A stretch of DNA of 14,981 nucleotides, from contig JBFIDI010000087.1 in the NCBI GenBank assembly GCA_041581405.1, forward strand, positions 1 to 14,981. The letters are read 5' to 3'. Made by a program: the position numbers and the translations under genes. The first letter of the stretch is position 1; every line of letters starts with the position of its first letter. This document shows positions 1-6,707 of this stretch, one piece after another. This DNA is from CAISIP01 sp041581405 (lineage in GTDB: Bacteria; Pseudomonadota; Gammaproteobacteria; Burkholderiales; Burkholderiaceae_C). The notes under the pieces are model-generated. The model saw only the letters and a list, made by a program, of their open reading frames with translations, was not told the DNA's origin and searched no databases.

Positions 1-125
1 GCGTCGCCGAGATGCGAGGCCCCATGCAGGTCGATGATCAGATGGACCCCGGCGTAGCGCTTGCCGGCGCGGGTGACGAAATAGTCTTGTTTCCCCTGCG
101 TCGATGGCGGGGCGGGTGCGGACAT
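1..125 (-). CDS. speD: S-adenosylmethionine decarboxylase-like protein, N-terminal fragment
   Basis: Only the first 41 codons are in the window; the gene continues past base 1. The ATG (123-125 read on the minus strand) is preceded by GGAG about 11 bases upstream. The readable protein begins MSAPAPPSTQGKQDYFV and contains YAGVHLIIDLHGASHL. The pattern A-G-x-H-L-(I/L)-(I/V)-D-L near the N-terminus is typical of the small prokaryotic S-adenosylmethionine decarboxylase proenzymes. These supply decarboxylated AdoMet for spermidine synthesis and cut themselves at an internal serine to make a pyruvoyl cofactor. That serine lies outside the window, so activity cannot be judged. The gene follows the CoA-transferase gene on the same strand after 269 bases, so it probably has its own promoter. 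The family call is from N-terminal resemblance only. Confidence 0.62.
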   Translation of the reverse strand, partial: MSAPAPPSTQGKQDYFVTRAGKRYAGVHLIIDLHGASHLGD

Positions 126-394
126 GTGTGCGGGTACTCCTTGTGGGTTGTCGGGCGCGCGGGTCGATGGCGGCAGCTGCGCCGGAGCGTGCTGGCACGC
201 GGCATGGCCGGACACACCAGGGACATCGGCCCGCGGTGTCGACGGTGTGCCCGGGACCGGACGTTGCCGGGCCGCTGGCATGGCCCCGCGATCGGGTGCG
301 CCGGGGTTCAGCCCTCGTTATACCGCATGCACCGGTCTCGCGGCACGCGGGGCGTGGGCGATGGTGCGCGATCGGAGGTCGGCCGGTTGTGGTC
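126..394. other. Noncoding gap between CoA-transferase stop and speD-like start
   Basis: No convincing gene is present on either strand. On the minus strand the best -10-like hexamer is TATAAC at 317-322, with a poor -35 (TGCCGC at 340-345, 17-base spacing). If real, it would give the speD-like gene a leader of about 185 nucleotides. No T-rich intrinsic terminator for the CoA-transferase gene was found. Confidence 0.3.
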
Positions 395-1876
395 CTACCA
401 GGCCGCTCGGTGCGTGCCCGGCGGCATCGAGGGCCGGCTCCAGCATGCCGGTGTGTCCGCGAACCGGGCCGCGTGGCCGACGGCGATCAGGCGTCCGAAA
501 CCCGAGTCGTAGGCCTCCAGCACGTCGTCCATGGACGGCTTGGGGCAGGAGAAGCCGTCCTCAAGCCGTCCCAGATGGCGCACCCAGTGGCCGGTTTGCG
601 CCAGCGACACCCGCACGTGCCAGCTCCCGCCTTCCTGCTGCTGGCGAACCAGCGCGGCCTGCGCCCCCAACGCCATCAGGTAGCCGGTGGCGTGGTCCAG
701 GATCTGCACCGGGAGCGCCTTGGGCGTTGCCGAACCGGCCGCCTGGGCTTCCGCATGATTGAACCCGGTGGCCGTCTGCACCAGGGAGTCGAAGCCCCGG
801 CGCTCGGCCCACGGCCCCTCGTGGCCATAGGCGCTGAGCGAGACGTACACGATGCCCGGGCGCATCCGGGCGAGCGCGTCGGGACCGTAACCCAGGCGCT
901 CCAGCCCGCCGGGACGATAACCCTGCAGGAACACATGGCTCTGGCCGACCAGTCCCGCCATGGCCTCTTGGCCGGCGGAGGTCTGCAGGTCGACGTGGGC
1001 CGAGCGTTTTCCGCGACTGGTCTCGGCGATCGCGTCGATGTTGGGCAAGTGCGGCGCGTTGACCAGCATGACGTCCGCGCCGTACGCGGCCAGGGTCCGG
1101 CCGCCCACCGGGCCTGCCAGTATGCGTGTGAGGTCGAGCACCCTGATGCCGGCAAGCGGACGGTCGTCGGCTTCCAGTTCGGGCAGGGGCAGGGGGTCGG
1201 CGTCGCCGATCCTTTCGATGGACAGCAGCCCCAGCTTCGCGATCGCCTGGCCCTGCGCGTGCGCATCCCATTCAGCGAACGTGCGCAACGCGGCAACCAC
1301 CAGCCGGTTGCGGGCGGCGAGCTCCTCGAACTCGACGGCCGCGATGTCCGAGAGTGCCGCAATCACGTCCTGACGGGTCGTGGACTCCCGGACCTCGATG
1401 CCCAGCAACCGCAGCGCGCCTTCGCGGTGGTGCGCGAAGTTGGCATGGATACGGACCCAGCCGTTCTCCCCGTCCTTGCCACAGGGGTACAGGCCCGAGA
1501 ACTTGTCCCACACCTCGGGAACGATGCCGTTGATGCTCAGGAAGTTGGTGCATTCGAGCGCCGCATGGCGCATGTCCACGGCCACGCCTTGCCGGGCCCG
1601 GCCGCGTACGTGCCGCACCTCGGCCGCGGCCAGCGCAGCCGCCGCGATGCCGGCCTGGGCCGCGGTGCCGACCGCAAACGACGACGCGAGTGCCGGTTCC
1701 CCGCCCGTGAGTGCCAGGTAGTCCAGGGCGCGGTGGTCGAGCCCGGCGAGCGCCCACAGCTGTCGGACGGCCGCGGCCGGAGGGGTGGGGCATGCCGTCG
1801 TCACGGCGGGCGTCGGGCCGGGCGTCGGGCCGGTCGTGGGCATGGTGGCGTGGGAGTCTGGGCCTGTCATGGTCAT
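395..1876 (-). CDS. Class III (CaiB/BaiF family) CoA-transferase, two-part form
   Basis: This 493-residue protein belongs to the CoA_transf_3 family, which moves CoA between organic acids in the cytoplasm. The C-terminal half (from about residue 240) has the family entry motif IRVLDLTRILAGP, then YRPGGLERLGYG. It also has ILDHATGYLM, whose aspartate (about residue 393) fits the catalytic nucleophile that forms the aspartyl-CoA intermediate. The first 230 residues are not a second full domain. They contain AALAAAEVRHVRGRARQGV and a following strand like the segment after the catalytic Asp in ordinary members, so the protein looks like a partial duplication. The start at 1876 (ATG ACC ATG) was chosen because the 55 upstream in-frame codons are arginine-rich and unlike the family; 1870 is an alternative, and the ribosome site is weak. 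The C-terminus (GRLIAVGHAARF...RPSMPPGTHRAAW) looks complete. The substrate is unknown. Confidence 0.88.
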   Translation of the reverse strand: MTMTGPDSHATMPTTGPTPGPTPAVTTACPTPPAAAVRQLWALAGLDHRALDYLALTGGEPALASSFAVGTAAQAGIAAAALAAAEVRHVRGRARQGVAVDMRHAALECTNFLSINGIVPEVWDKFSGLYPCGKDGENGWVRIHANFAHHREGALRLLGIEVRESTTRQDVIAALSDIAAVEFEELAARNRLVVAALRTFAEWDAHAQGQAIAKLGLLSIERIGDADPLPLPELEADDRPLAGIRVLDLTRILAGPVGGRTLAAYGADVMLVNAPHLPNIDAIAETSRGKRSAHVDLQTSAGQEAMAGLVGQSHVFLQGYRPGGLERLGYGPDALARMRPGIVYVSLSAYGHEGPWAERRGFDSLVQTATGFNHAEAQAAGSATPKALPVQILDHATGYLMALGAQAALVRQQQEGGSWHVRVSLAQTGHWVRHLGRLEDGFSCPKPSMDDVLEAYDSGFGRLIAVGHAARFADTPACWSRPSMPPGTHRAAW

Positions 1877-2074
1877 GGTGTCTCGATCCGTCGGTTCGTC
1901 CGGGTTGCATTGCGCGTGTCGCCGATGCTGGCGCCATGCAGCGCTGGTCCGGCCGAGTATGGCGTGCGGCGCGCTTGCACGGATGAAATGTGTTGCGCGC
2001 CGGGTGCAGCGTGTTCCTGCGAATTCGCGCCCGGCCGGCATGCGAGCGGCCTGGTGCGGGACACGCCGGGCATG

Positions 2075-2114
2075 GCATGAATGTCGATGGCCGGGTCGTG
2101 GCCAGCATTCATGC
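2075..2114. repeat. 40-base inverted repeat (possible operator or RNA hairpin)
   Basis: GCATGAATG at 2075-2083 is repeated exactly inverted as CATTCATGC at 2106-2114. A second nested pair, TGGCC (2088-2092) and GGCCA (2100-2104), gives an inner stem. The two stems are separated by an asymmetric 4-by-1 internal loop, and the terminal loop is 7 bases. As DNA it could be a dimeric regulator site; as RNA it could be a leader hairpin of the rhodanese transcript. No regulator family was matched to it. Confidence 0.5.
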
Positions 2115-2135
2115 GTCGCCGCCCGACAGGGCCGT

Positions 2136-2157
2136 ATGGTTGCGTCCGCCTAACCAT
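2136..2157. promoter_or_regulatory. Candidate regulator site ATGGTT-N10-AACCAT
   Basis: ATGGTT (2136-2141) and AACCAT (2152-2157) form an exact 6-base inverted repeat with a 10-base spacer, and contain the T-N11-A spacing usual for LysR-type boxes. It lies about 70 bases upstream of the rhodanese start. A 6-base arm is close to chance expectation in a gap this long; the support is its position and the neighbouring larger palindrome. Confidence 0.3.
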
Positions 2158-2227
2158 CGCGAATCTCCCACCGAACACGGTTCCGCTTCCCGAAACCCGC
2201 AACCCGCAACACCATGGAACGCCCTCG

Positions 2228-2647
2228 ATGAACAACCAGGTCACCTCCGTCGCATGTGCGCCATCCGGACAGGCACTCGCGCATTTTGCCGCCAAGTTCC
2301 AGTTCGAGACCGATTGCTGGGACGTGCATGAAGCCCTCGGTACCGGCAGCGCCGACTTCGTGCTGCTCGACGTGCGCAGTCCCGCGCTGTACCGCAGCTC
2401 GCATGTTCCGGGGGCCGTCAACATGCCGCACGGCAAGATCGTCCAGGCGGTGATGCGCAGGTGGAGCCCGGACACGGTCTTTGTCGTCTATTGCGCGGGC
2501 CCGCATTGCAACGGTGCGGACAAGGCCGCGCTCGCACTGGCTCGGCTGGGGCGGCCCGTCAAGCTCATGATCGGCGGCCTTGCCGGCTGGATCGACGAAG
2601 GTTTCGTACTGGCCGAGGGCGAGCACGCGGGCTCGCTGCGACCGTAG
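2228..2647 (+). CDS. Single-domain rhodanese-like protein
   Basis: This 139-residue cytoplasmic protein has one rhodanese fold. Landmarks are FVLLDVRSPALY (first strand and CH2A-type region), SHVPGAVNMPHGKI, then the active loop VVYCAGPHCNG, and GGLAGWIDEGF at the end. Cys89 follows the core strand and fits the catalytic persulfide-forming residue; the loop spans Cys89 to Cys94. The Asn-Gly-Ala-Asp stretch after Cys94 resembles a subgroup of small rhodaneses common in proteobacteria. Such proteins pass sulfane sulfur to thiols or cyanide; the acceptor here is unknown. The ATG at 2228 is chosen over upstream in-frame starts because GGAA lies about 8 bases before it and the longer N-terminus is proline/arginine-rich noise. 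The gene stands alone, divergent from the CoA-transferase and followed by a terminator-like hairpin. Confidence 0.9.
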   Translation: MNNQVTSVACAPSGQALAHFAAKFQFETDCWDVHEALGTGSADFVLLDVRSPALYRSSHVPGAVNMPHGKIVQAVMRRWSPDTVFVVYCAGPHCNGADKAALALARLGRPVKLMIGGLAGWIDEGFVLAEGEHAGSLRP

Positions 2648-2973
2648 CCGGCACACAGGTGGTGCCGTCCTGCCCGGGCGCGACGGCAACGCGCCCGTCT
2701 TTCGCCGCAGCCCCGCGGCCTTGCCAAGCCGCGCGCGGCGGGGCAGCGGGCCGATATCCATCGGTGTGACGCTCGGCAGCGGTCAAGGCCGCGGGGCGTC
2801 CCGCGGGCCTTGGGAGGCATGAATTTTTCTGCGCCGCGAGCCCGGCGAATTCGCGGCTGGGCCGGTACCGATGGCCTAGAGTGCGTTCGGGCTCTCCTGT
2901 TCCGACGGCCCCACCCGAATTGCACACATCGCCCCACGCCACAACGACTCGCTCGCCCGTGACAGGTGCGGAC
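2648..2973. other. Structured noncoding gap before the MFS-SDR-TauE operon
   Basis: Besides the terminator at 2675-2703, this gap holds a long hairpin, CAAGGCCGCGGG (2784-2795) against CCCGC-G-GGCCTTG (2800-2812), with one bulged G and a 4-base loop. It also holds a 7-base stem, GCCGCGA (2833-2839) with TCGCGGC (2851-2857), and a T5 run at 2824-2828. The T run is 11 bases from the large stem, too far for a standard terminator. The region may be the promoter and leader of the MFS operon. No clear -35/-10 pair was seen. Confidence 0.4.
2675..2703 (+). terminator. Probable intrinsic terminator after the rhodanese gene
   Basis: An 8-base-pair GC stem, CGGGCGCG (2675-2682) with CGCGCCCG (2690-2697), and a 7-base loop lies 28 bases past the rhodanese stop. 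It is followed by TCTTTC. The T tract is short, so termination may be partial. Confidence 0.5.
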
Positions 2974-4161
2974 GTGCCACGGGTGTCGCTGGTGCTGGTG
3001 GTGAGCCTGGGCCTGTCGCAGCTGGTCGCCTGGGGCGCGCTGCATTACATCATCGGTGTGTTCGGTGCGGACATGGCTGCCGCGCTGGGTTGGTCCGACG
3101 TGGTGGTGCACGGAGGTTTCTCGGCCGCCCTCGTCGTCATGGGCCTGAGTTCCCGACGGGCAGGCCATTGGATCGATGTTCACGGCGGACGGCGGGTGAT
3201 GATGGCGGGATGTTGGACGGGTGCCGCCGGCTGTCTGCTGCTGGCGAGCTCCCACGATGTGCTGGTCTATTACCTGGCCTGGTGCGTGCTGGGGCTGGCC
3301 ATGCGGCTGGCGTTGTACGACGCCGCGTTTGCGACCCTGGTGAAGGTGGCCGGGCCGCGGGCGGGCCGGGCGATCACGGCGATCACGCTGTTTGGCGGCT
3401 TGGCGTCGACCGCGTTCTGGCCCTTGGGCCATGCCCTGGCGCAGGCCCACGGCTGGCGAGGCGCCTTGCTCGCCTATGCCGCGATACTGGCCCTGGCTTC
3501 ACTGCTGCATCTGGCGATCCCGACCGTCGTGGCGCGCGAGGCCTCGGCCAGGCAGGCGGATCCGGCCGGGCACGCCGCGCCGGCGCTGGCGGACCTCGTG
3601 CCCCGGACGGTGTTGTATGGCGTGGGTGCGATGTTGACCCTGTTCATGCAGGCCGGCATGGCCGCCCACTTCCTGGAACTGCTGGCCGGACTGGGCTGGT
3701 CGATGGCGCGGGTCGTGAGCCTGTCGACCTTGCTGGGCCTGGGGCAGGTGACCGGACGGCTCTGCATGGTCCTGGTCGGTCACCGATTCCATGCCGTCAC
3801 GATGAACCTGCTGCCACCGATCCTGCTCATCTGCAGCTACCTGATGTATTTTGCAGGGCACCATTCCGTCTGGCTGGCGGGTGCGTTTGCGTTCCTGTAC
3901 GGCACCGGCAACGGCATCGCGACCATCACCCGCGGATCGGTTCCGATCGTGTTGTTCGGCGCCACGGGTTACGGAGCCCGGGTCGGTGCGATCCTCAAGC
4001 CGGCCTTTTTCGCCTCCGCCGTCGCACCCATGGCGTTTGCGATCGCAATCGGTGGGCTGGGATTTTTCGGCATCATCGCGATCAACCTGGGGCTTTGTGC
4101 TGTGATGCTGGCCGCATCGGTTGCGCTGCTGCGGTACCGTGATGTCACCAAGGAGGGTTGA
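2974..4161 (+). CDS. MFS permease
   Basis: This is a major facilitator superfamily permease of about 395 residues with the usual run of roughly 12 hydrophobic segments. A loop after the second segment (GHWIDVHGGRRV, about residues 64-75) fits MFS motif A. The family exchanges or symports small solutes across the inner membrane; the substrate is not readable from sequence. Start choice: GTG at 2974 has AGGTG five bases upstream and leaves only a short N-terminus before the first membrane segment (SLVLVVSLGLSQLVAWG). GTG at 2959 or 2881 would add 5 or 31 residues but neither has a visible ribosome site. The stop at 4159-4161 directly abuts the dehydrogenase ATG, so this is the first gene of a three-gene operon with an SDR and a TauE permease. 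Confidence 0.87.
   Translation: MPRVSLVLVVSLGLSQLVAWGALHYIIGVFGADMAAALGWSDVVVHGGFSAALVVMGLSSRRAGHWIDVHGGRRVMMAGCWTGAAGCLLLASSHDVLVYYLAWCVLGLAMRLALYDAAFATLVKVAGPRAGRAITAITLFGGLASTAFWPLGHALAQAHGWRGALLAYAAILALASLLHLAIPTVVAREASARQADPAGHAAPALADLVPRTVLYGVGAMLTLFMQAGMAAHFLELLAGLGWSMARVVSLSTLLGLGQVTGRLCMVLVGHRFHAVTMNLLPPILLICSYLMYFAGHHSVWLAGAFAFLYGTGNGIATITRGSVPIVLFGATGYGARVGAILKPAFFASAVAPMAFAIAIGGLGFFGIIAINLGLCAVMLAASVALLRYRDVTKEG
4151..4156 (+). promoter_or_regulatory. Perfect ribosome binding site AGGAGG for the SDR gene
   Basis: AGGAGG lies inside the last codons of the MFS gene, five bases before the dehydrogenase ATG at 4162. It fixes that start and indicates strong, coupled translation of the second operon gene. 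Confidence 0.85.
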
Positions 4162-4905
4162 ATGAAAAGCATAGGAACCGTCATCGTCACCGGCGGGAGC
4201 AGAGGCATAGGGGCCGAGACCGTCAAGTTCTGCGCCCAGGCGGGCCGGGACGTGCTGCTGACCTTTGCCGCCAGGCCCGACCGGGCCCAGGAGGTCGTCG
4301 ATGCCTGCAAGCCGTTCGGCGTCAAGGTCACGGCGATGCAGGCCGATGCCAGGGACCCCGCCATGTGCCAGGCGGTGCTCGATACGGCCGCGTCGATGTC
4401 GCCCATCGTCGGCCTGGTCAACAACGCCGGCATCACCAGCAGGATCGGCTCCTTCCTGGATGTCGACGTCGAGAGCATGCGCGCGGTGATGGACGTGAAT
4501 GTCATGGGCACCATGCTGATGTGCCAGGCCGTGGTCCGGTACTGGATTGCCAGCAACAGCGGCGGGGCGATCGTCAATGTCTCCTCGATCGCGGCAACAC
4601 TCGGGGCGCCCGGCGAATACATCCACTATGCCGGCTCCAAGGCGGCGGTGGAGGGTTTCACGATCGGACTGGCCAAGGAATTCGCCGACCGCGGCATTCG
4701 CGCCAACGTGGTCTCACCGGGAACGACGCTGACCGAGATCCACGCCGCGTCGGGCGAGCCGGGGCGCGCCGACCGGGTGGCGCCGAAGATTCCCATGCAG
4801 CGCGCCGGTGACGCGGCCGAGATCGCCGAGGCCATCGTGTGGTTGTTGTCCCGGCGCGCATCCTACGTGACCGGCAGCGTGCTGCGGGTCTCCGGCGGGT
4901 TGTGA
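4162..4905 (+). CDS. Short-chain dehydrogenase/reductase, YgfF-like
   Basis: This 247-residue classical SDR is a cytoplasmic NAD(P)-dependent oxidoreductase. It shows TGGSRGIG (residues 10-17, cofactor glycine motif), NNAG (87-90), VNVSS with Ser142, and YAGSK giving Tyr156 and Lys160, so the catalytic Ser-Tyr-Lys set is complete. The C-terminal half, with SPGTTLTEIHAASGEPGR, IPMQRAGDAAEIAEAIVWLL and ASYVTGS, closely resembles E. coli YgfF from memory. YgfF is itself of poorly defined function, related to sugar and steroid dehydrogenases. The residue after the second beta strand is not an obvious acidic NAD selector (LLTFAARPDR), which hints at NADP but does not prove it. It has zero spacing from the MFS gene and is 22 bases before the TauE gene, suggesting it acts on a compound moved by those permeases. 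Confidence 0.92.
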   Translation: MKSIGTVIVTGGSRGIGAETVKFCAQAGRDVLLTFAARPDRAQEVVDACKPFGVKVTAMQADARDPAMCQAVLDTAASMSPIVGLVNNAGITSRIGSFLDVDVESMRAVMDVNVMGTMLMCQAVVRYWIASNSGGAIVNVSSIAATLGAPGEYIHYAGSKAAVEGFTIGLAKEFADRGIRANVVSPGTTLTEIHAASGEPGRADRVAPKIPMQRAGDAAEIAEAIVWLLSRRASYVTGSVLRVSGGL

Positions 4906-4927
4906 CTTTCGCGGCAACGAGGGTGTC

Positions 4928-5668
4928 ATGCCGTCGCTCGAAGCGTATGTGATCGTCGCAGGCGTGTTCCTGCTTGCCGGCGGGGTCAAGGGTGTGGTCG
5001 GCATGGGCCTGCCGACCGTGGCCATGGGGCTGCTGGCCTTGACCATGCCGCCGGCCCAGGCCGCGGCGCTGCTGGTCGTGCCTTCCCTGGTCACGAACGC
5101 GTGGCAGTTCGCCGTGGGCCCCGCGGCCATGGCGGTGCTCAGGCGGCTGTGGCCGATGATGGTTTTCGTCTGCATCGGGACGACACTGGGAATCGGTTTT
5201 CTCACCGGTGCGGGTGCGCGCTGGCCGGCGCTGGCGCTCGGCGTCGTGCTGGCGGCCTATGCGCTCGTGGGCCTGGTCGTGCCGCGCCTGGCCGTGCCGG
5301 CCCGTCGCGAGCGCTGGCTCGCGCCCGTCGTCGGCGGCGCCACCGGCGTGCTGACCGGAGCCACCGGCGTCTTCGTGGTGCCCGCCGTTCCCTACATCAG
5401 TGCGCTTGGCCTGGGCAAGGACGAACTCATCCAGGCGCTGGGCCTGTCGTTCACGGTCTCGACCATCGCACTGGCCCTGTGCCTGGGTGCCACCGGCGCT
5501 TATTCGCGCGAGCTCGCCATCGGGTCGGCCGGCGCGGTTGTGCCGTCCTTCGTAGGCATGTATCTCGGCCAGCTGGTGCGCGACAAGCTGGACCCCCAGT
5601 CGTTCCGGCGCTGGTTCTTCGTGTCGATGCTGGTGGTCGGCATCTTCATGGTCACACGGGCGCTGTGA
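4928..5668 (+). CDS. TauE/SafE family membrane permease
   Basis: This 246-residue integral membrane protein has about eight hydrophobic segments in two repeated halves. The halves are marked by GGVKGVVGMGLPTVAMGLLA (about 18-37) and GGATGVLTGATGVFVVP (about 138-154), the glycine-rich signature of the TauE/SafE (DUF81) family. Members export or import sulfite, sulfoacetate, sulfonates and other organic anions. The ATG at 4928 is preceded by GAGGG about five bases upstream. It is the third gene of the MFS-SDR-TauE operon. Its last 17 bases overlap the end of the convergent LysR gene, leaving no room for a separate terminator. The substrate is not determinable; the linked dehydrogenase favours an organic acid over inorganic sulfite, but this is inference. 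Confidence 0.9.
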   Translation: MPSLEAYVIVAGVFLLAGGVKGVVGMGLPTVAMGLLALTMPPAQAAALLVVPSLVTNAWQFAVGPAAMAVLRRLWPMMVFVCIGTTLGIGFLTGAGARWPALALGVVLAAYALVGLVVPRLAVPARRERWLAPVVGGATGVLTGATGVFVVPAVPYISALGLGKDELIQALGLSFTVSTIALALCLGATGAYSRELAIGSAGAVVPSFVGMYLGQLVRDKLDPQSFRRWFFVSMLVVGIFMVTRAL

Positions 5669-6593
5669 TCGCTTTATCGACGAGCGCGGCGTCGGCCGCG
5701 ACCTGCCCGGCGATCCAGTCCAGCAGCAGGCGCATCGGCACGCGCTGCGATTGCTCCTGCGACACGACGGCGTGGTAGGGCTTGGACGGCGTGCAATGCT
5801 GAAAAACGCATTCGAGCGAGCCGTCCTCGATGTGACGCTGCAACAGGCGTCGGGGCAGGATCGCCAGGCCGACACCGGCCGCGGCGCACTGCGCGGCGAA
5901 GTGCAGGTCGACGGTCGTGATGCGGGGTTGCGCCCTGAGCGAGGTCGGTATCAGCCCCGACGCCCAGGTGGTCCATTCCATGGATGGATGCTGGATCAGC
6001 GGCAGGCGCGTCAGGGCCTCGGCGACGGACATGAATCGTGTTTGTCGGGCGAGTTGCGGATTTCCCACGGCAACCAGCCGGTCTTCCCACATCGGGATCG
6101 ACAACATGTCGGCCAGCGTGGGGCCGCCGTAGCGCAGGCCGATGTCCACGCCGTCTCCCAGCACCGACTCCAGGCGATCGGCCGTGCTGATGATGAGTTC
6201 GATCCGGGGGTGGGCGCTGGAGAACTGATCGAGCCTCGGACCGAGCCAGAGCCTGCCCAGGCCGCGGGACGTGGAGACACGTATCTGCGTGGTGGCGGTG
6301 GCGGACTTCAGGTAGTGGTCGTCGCGCAGCTTGCGGGCGAAGGCCTGCGAAGAAGCGAAATACGACTGCCCGACGCGGGTGAGCACCACCATGGGGGAGT
6401 AGCGATTGACCAGCCGCAGCTTGAGCCGGTGCTCGAGCAAGGCGATCGAATGGGTGAGGGCGGACTTGGTCAGTCCCAGCTCGCTCATCGCCCGGCTCAG
6501 GCTCCGGTTCCGCGCAACCGATTCGAAGGCCAGCAGACTGCTCATGGGGGGGAGTTGCCCCAGGGCCGCGCGCCTTTCCATGGACGTGTTCAT
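5652..6593 (-). CDS. LysR-type transcriptional regulator 1 (GcvA-like)
   Basis: This 313-residue LysR protein has an N-terminal winged helix-turn-helix (about residues 17-78, LLAFESVARNRSLSRAMSEL then LTKSALTHSIALLEHRL) and a C-terminal inducer-binding domain (about 105-300). The region after the recognition helix reads LRLVNRYSPMVVLT where most LysR proteins have LFxR and then a basic wing, so the wing is atypical. The domain end, CAAAGVGLAILPRRLL, is characteristic of the GcvA-like group. The ATG at 6593 lacks a Shine-Dalgarno site; a TAGCAT -10-like hexamer ends only six bases upstream, so translation may be leaderless. It diverges from LysR 2 and converges, overlapping by 17 bases, with the TauE gene. 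The upstream MFS-SDR-TauE operon is a reasonable but unproven target. Confidence 0.93.
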   Translation of the reverse strand: MNTSMERRAALGQLPPMSSLLAFESVARNRSLSRAMSELGLTKSALTHSIALLEHRLKLRLVNRYSPMVVLTRVGQSYFASSQAFARKLRDDHYLKSATATTQIRVSTSRGLGRLWLGPRLDQFSSAHPRIELIISTADRLESVLGDGVDIGLRYGGPTLADMLSIPMWEDRLVAVGNPQLARQTRFMSVAEALTRLPLIQHPSMEWTTWASGLIPTSLRAQPRITTVDLHFAAQCAAAGVGLAILPRRLLQRHIEDGSLECVFQHCTPSKPYHAVVSQEQSQRVPMRLLLDWIAGQVAADAALVDKAITAPV

Positions 6594-6707
6594 GCCTATA
6601 TGCTAGCGATTCGGCGGGCGCCGGAGAACACCTTGCGCGCCGGTTTCCCGCGCGGGTACAGTCCGCGTCGAACGTGTTTTCGAGAAACCATTGACAAAGG
6701 TCCCTGC
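6594..6707. promoter_or_regulatory. Divergent promoter region between LysR 1 and LysR 2
   Basis: This 114-base gap serves two divergent regulator genes. For the rightward gene, TTGCGC (6633-6638), 18 bases, then TACAGT (6657-6662) is a plausible sigma-70 promoter. TCGAA (6668-6672) and TTCGA (6679-6683) form an inverted repeat overlapping the expected transcript start, a possible autoregulatory site. For the leftward gene the best -10 is TAGCAT immediately before its ATG. Confidence 0.35.

Larger units (their letters stand above)
1877..2227. promoter_or_regulatory. Divergent promoter gap with two inverted repeats
   Basis: This 351-base gap lies between the CoA-transferase gene (leftward) and the rhodanese gene (rightward), so it must hold both promoters. 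No good sigma-70 hexamer pair was recognised. It contains a 40-base interrupted palindrome (2075-2114) and a 22-base one (2136-2157), listed separately. Open frames across it are arginine-rich and look like high-GC noise. Confidence 0.5.

Noticed and set aside
104..2080. 658-codon open frame on the plus strand
   Set aside because: It runs antisense through the CoA-transferase, is rich in Arg, Gly and Pro and has no domain pattern; it is a GC-driven shadow.
2819..2962. 47-codon frame after GGAGG as a confident gene
   Set aside because: Only one base separates GGAGG from the ATG, too short for good initiation, and the peptide is arginine-rich. It is kept only as a speculative leader in the findings.
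3499..4626. 375-codon minus-strand frame opposite the MFS and SDR genes
   Set aside because: The composition (Asp, His, Arg, Gln runs) is that of an antisense frame and both plus-strand genes are clear family members.
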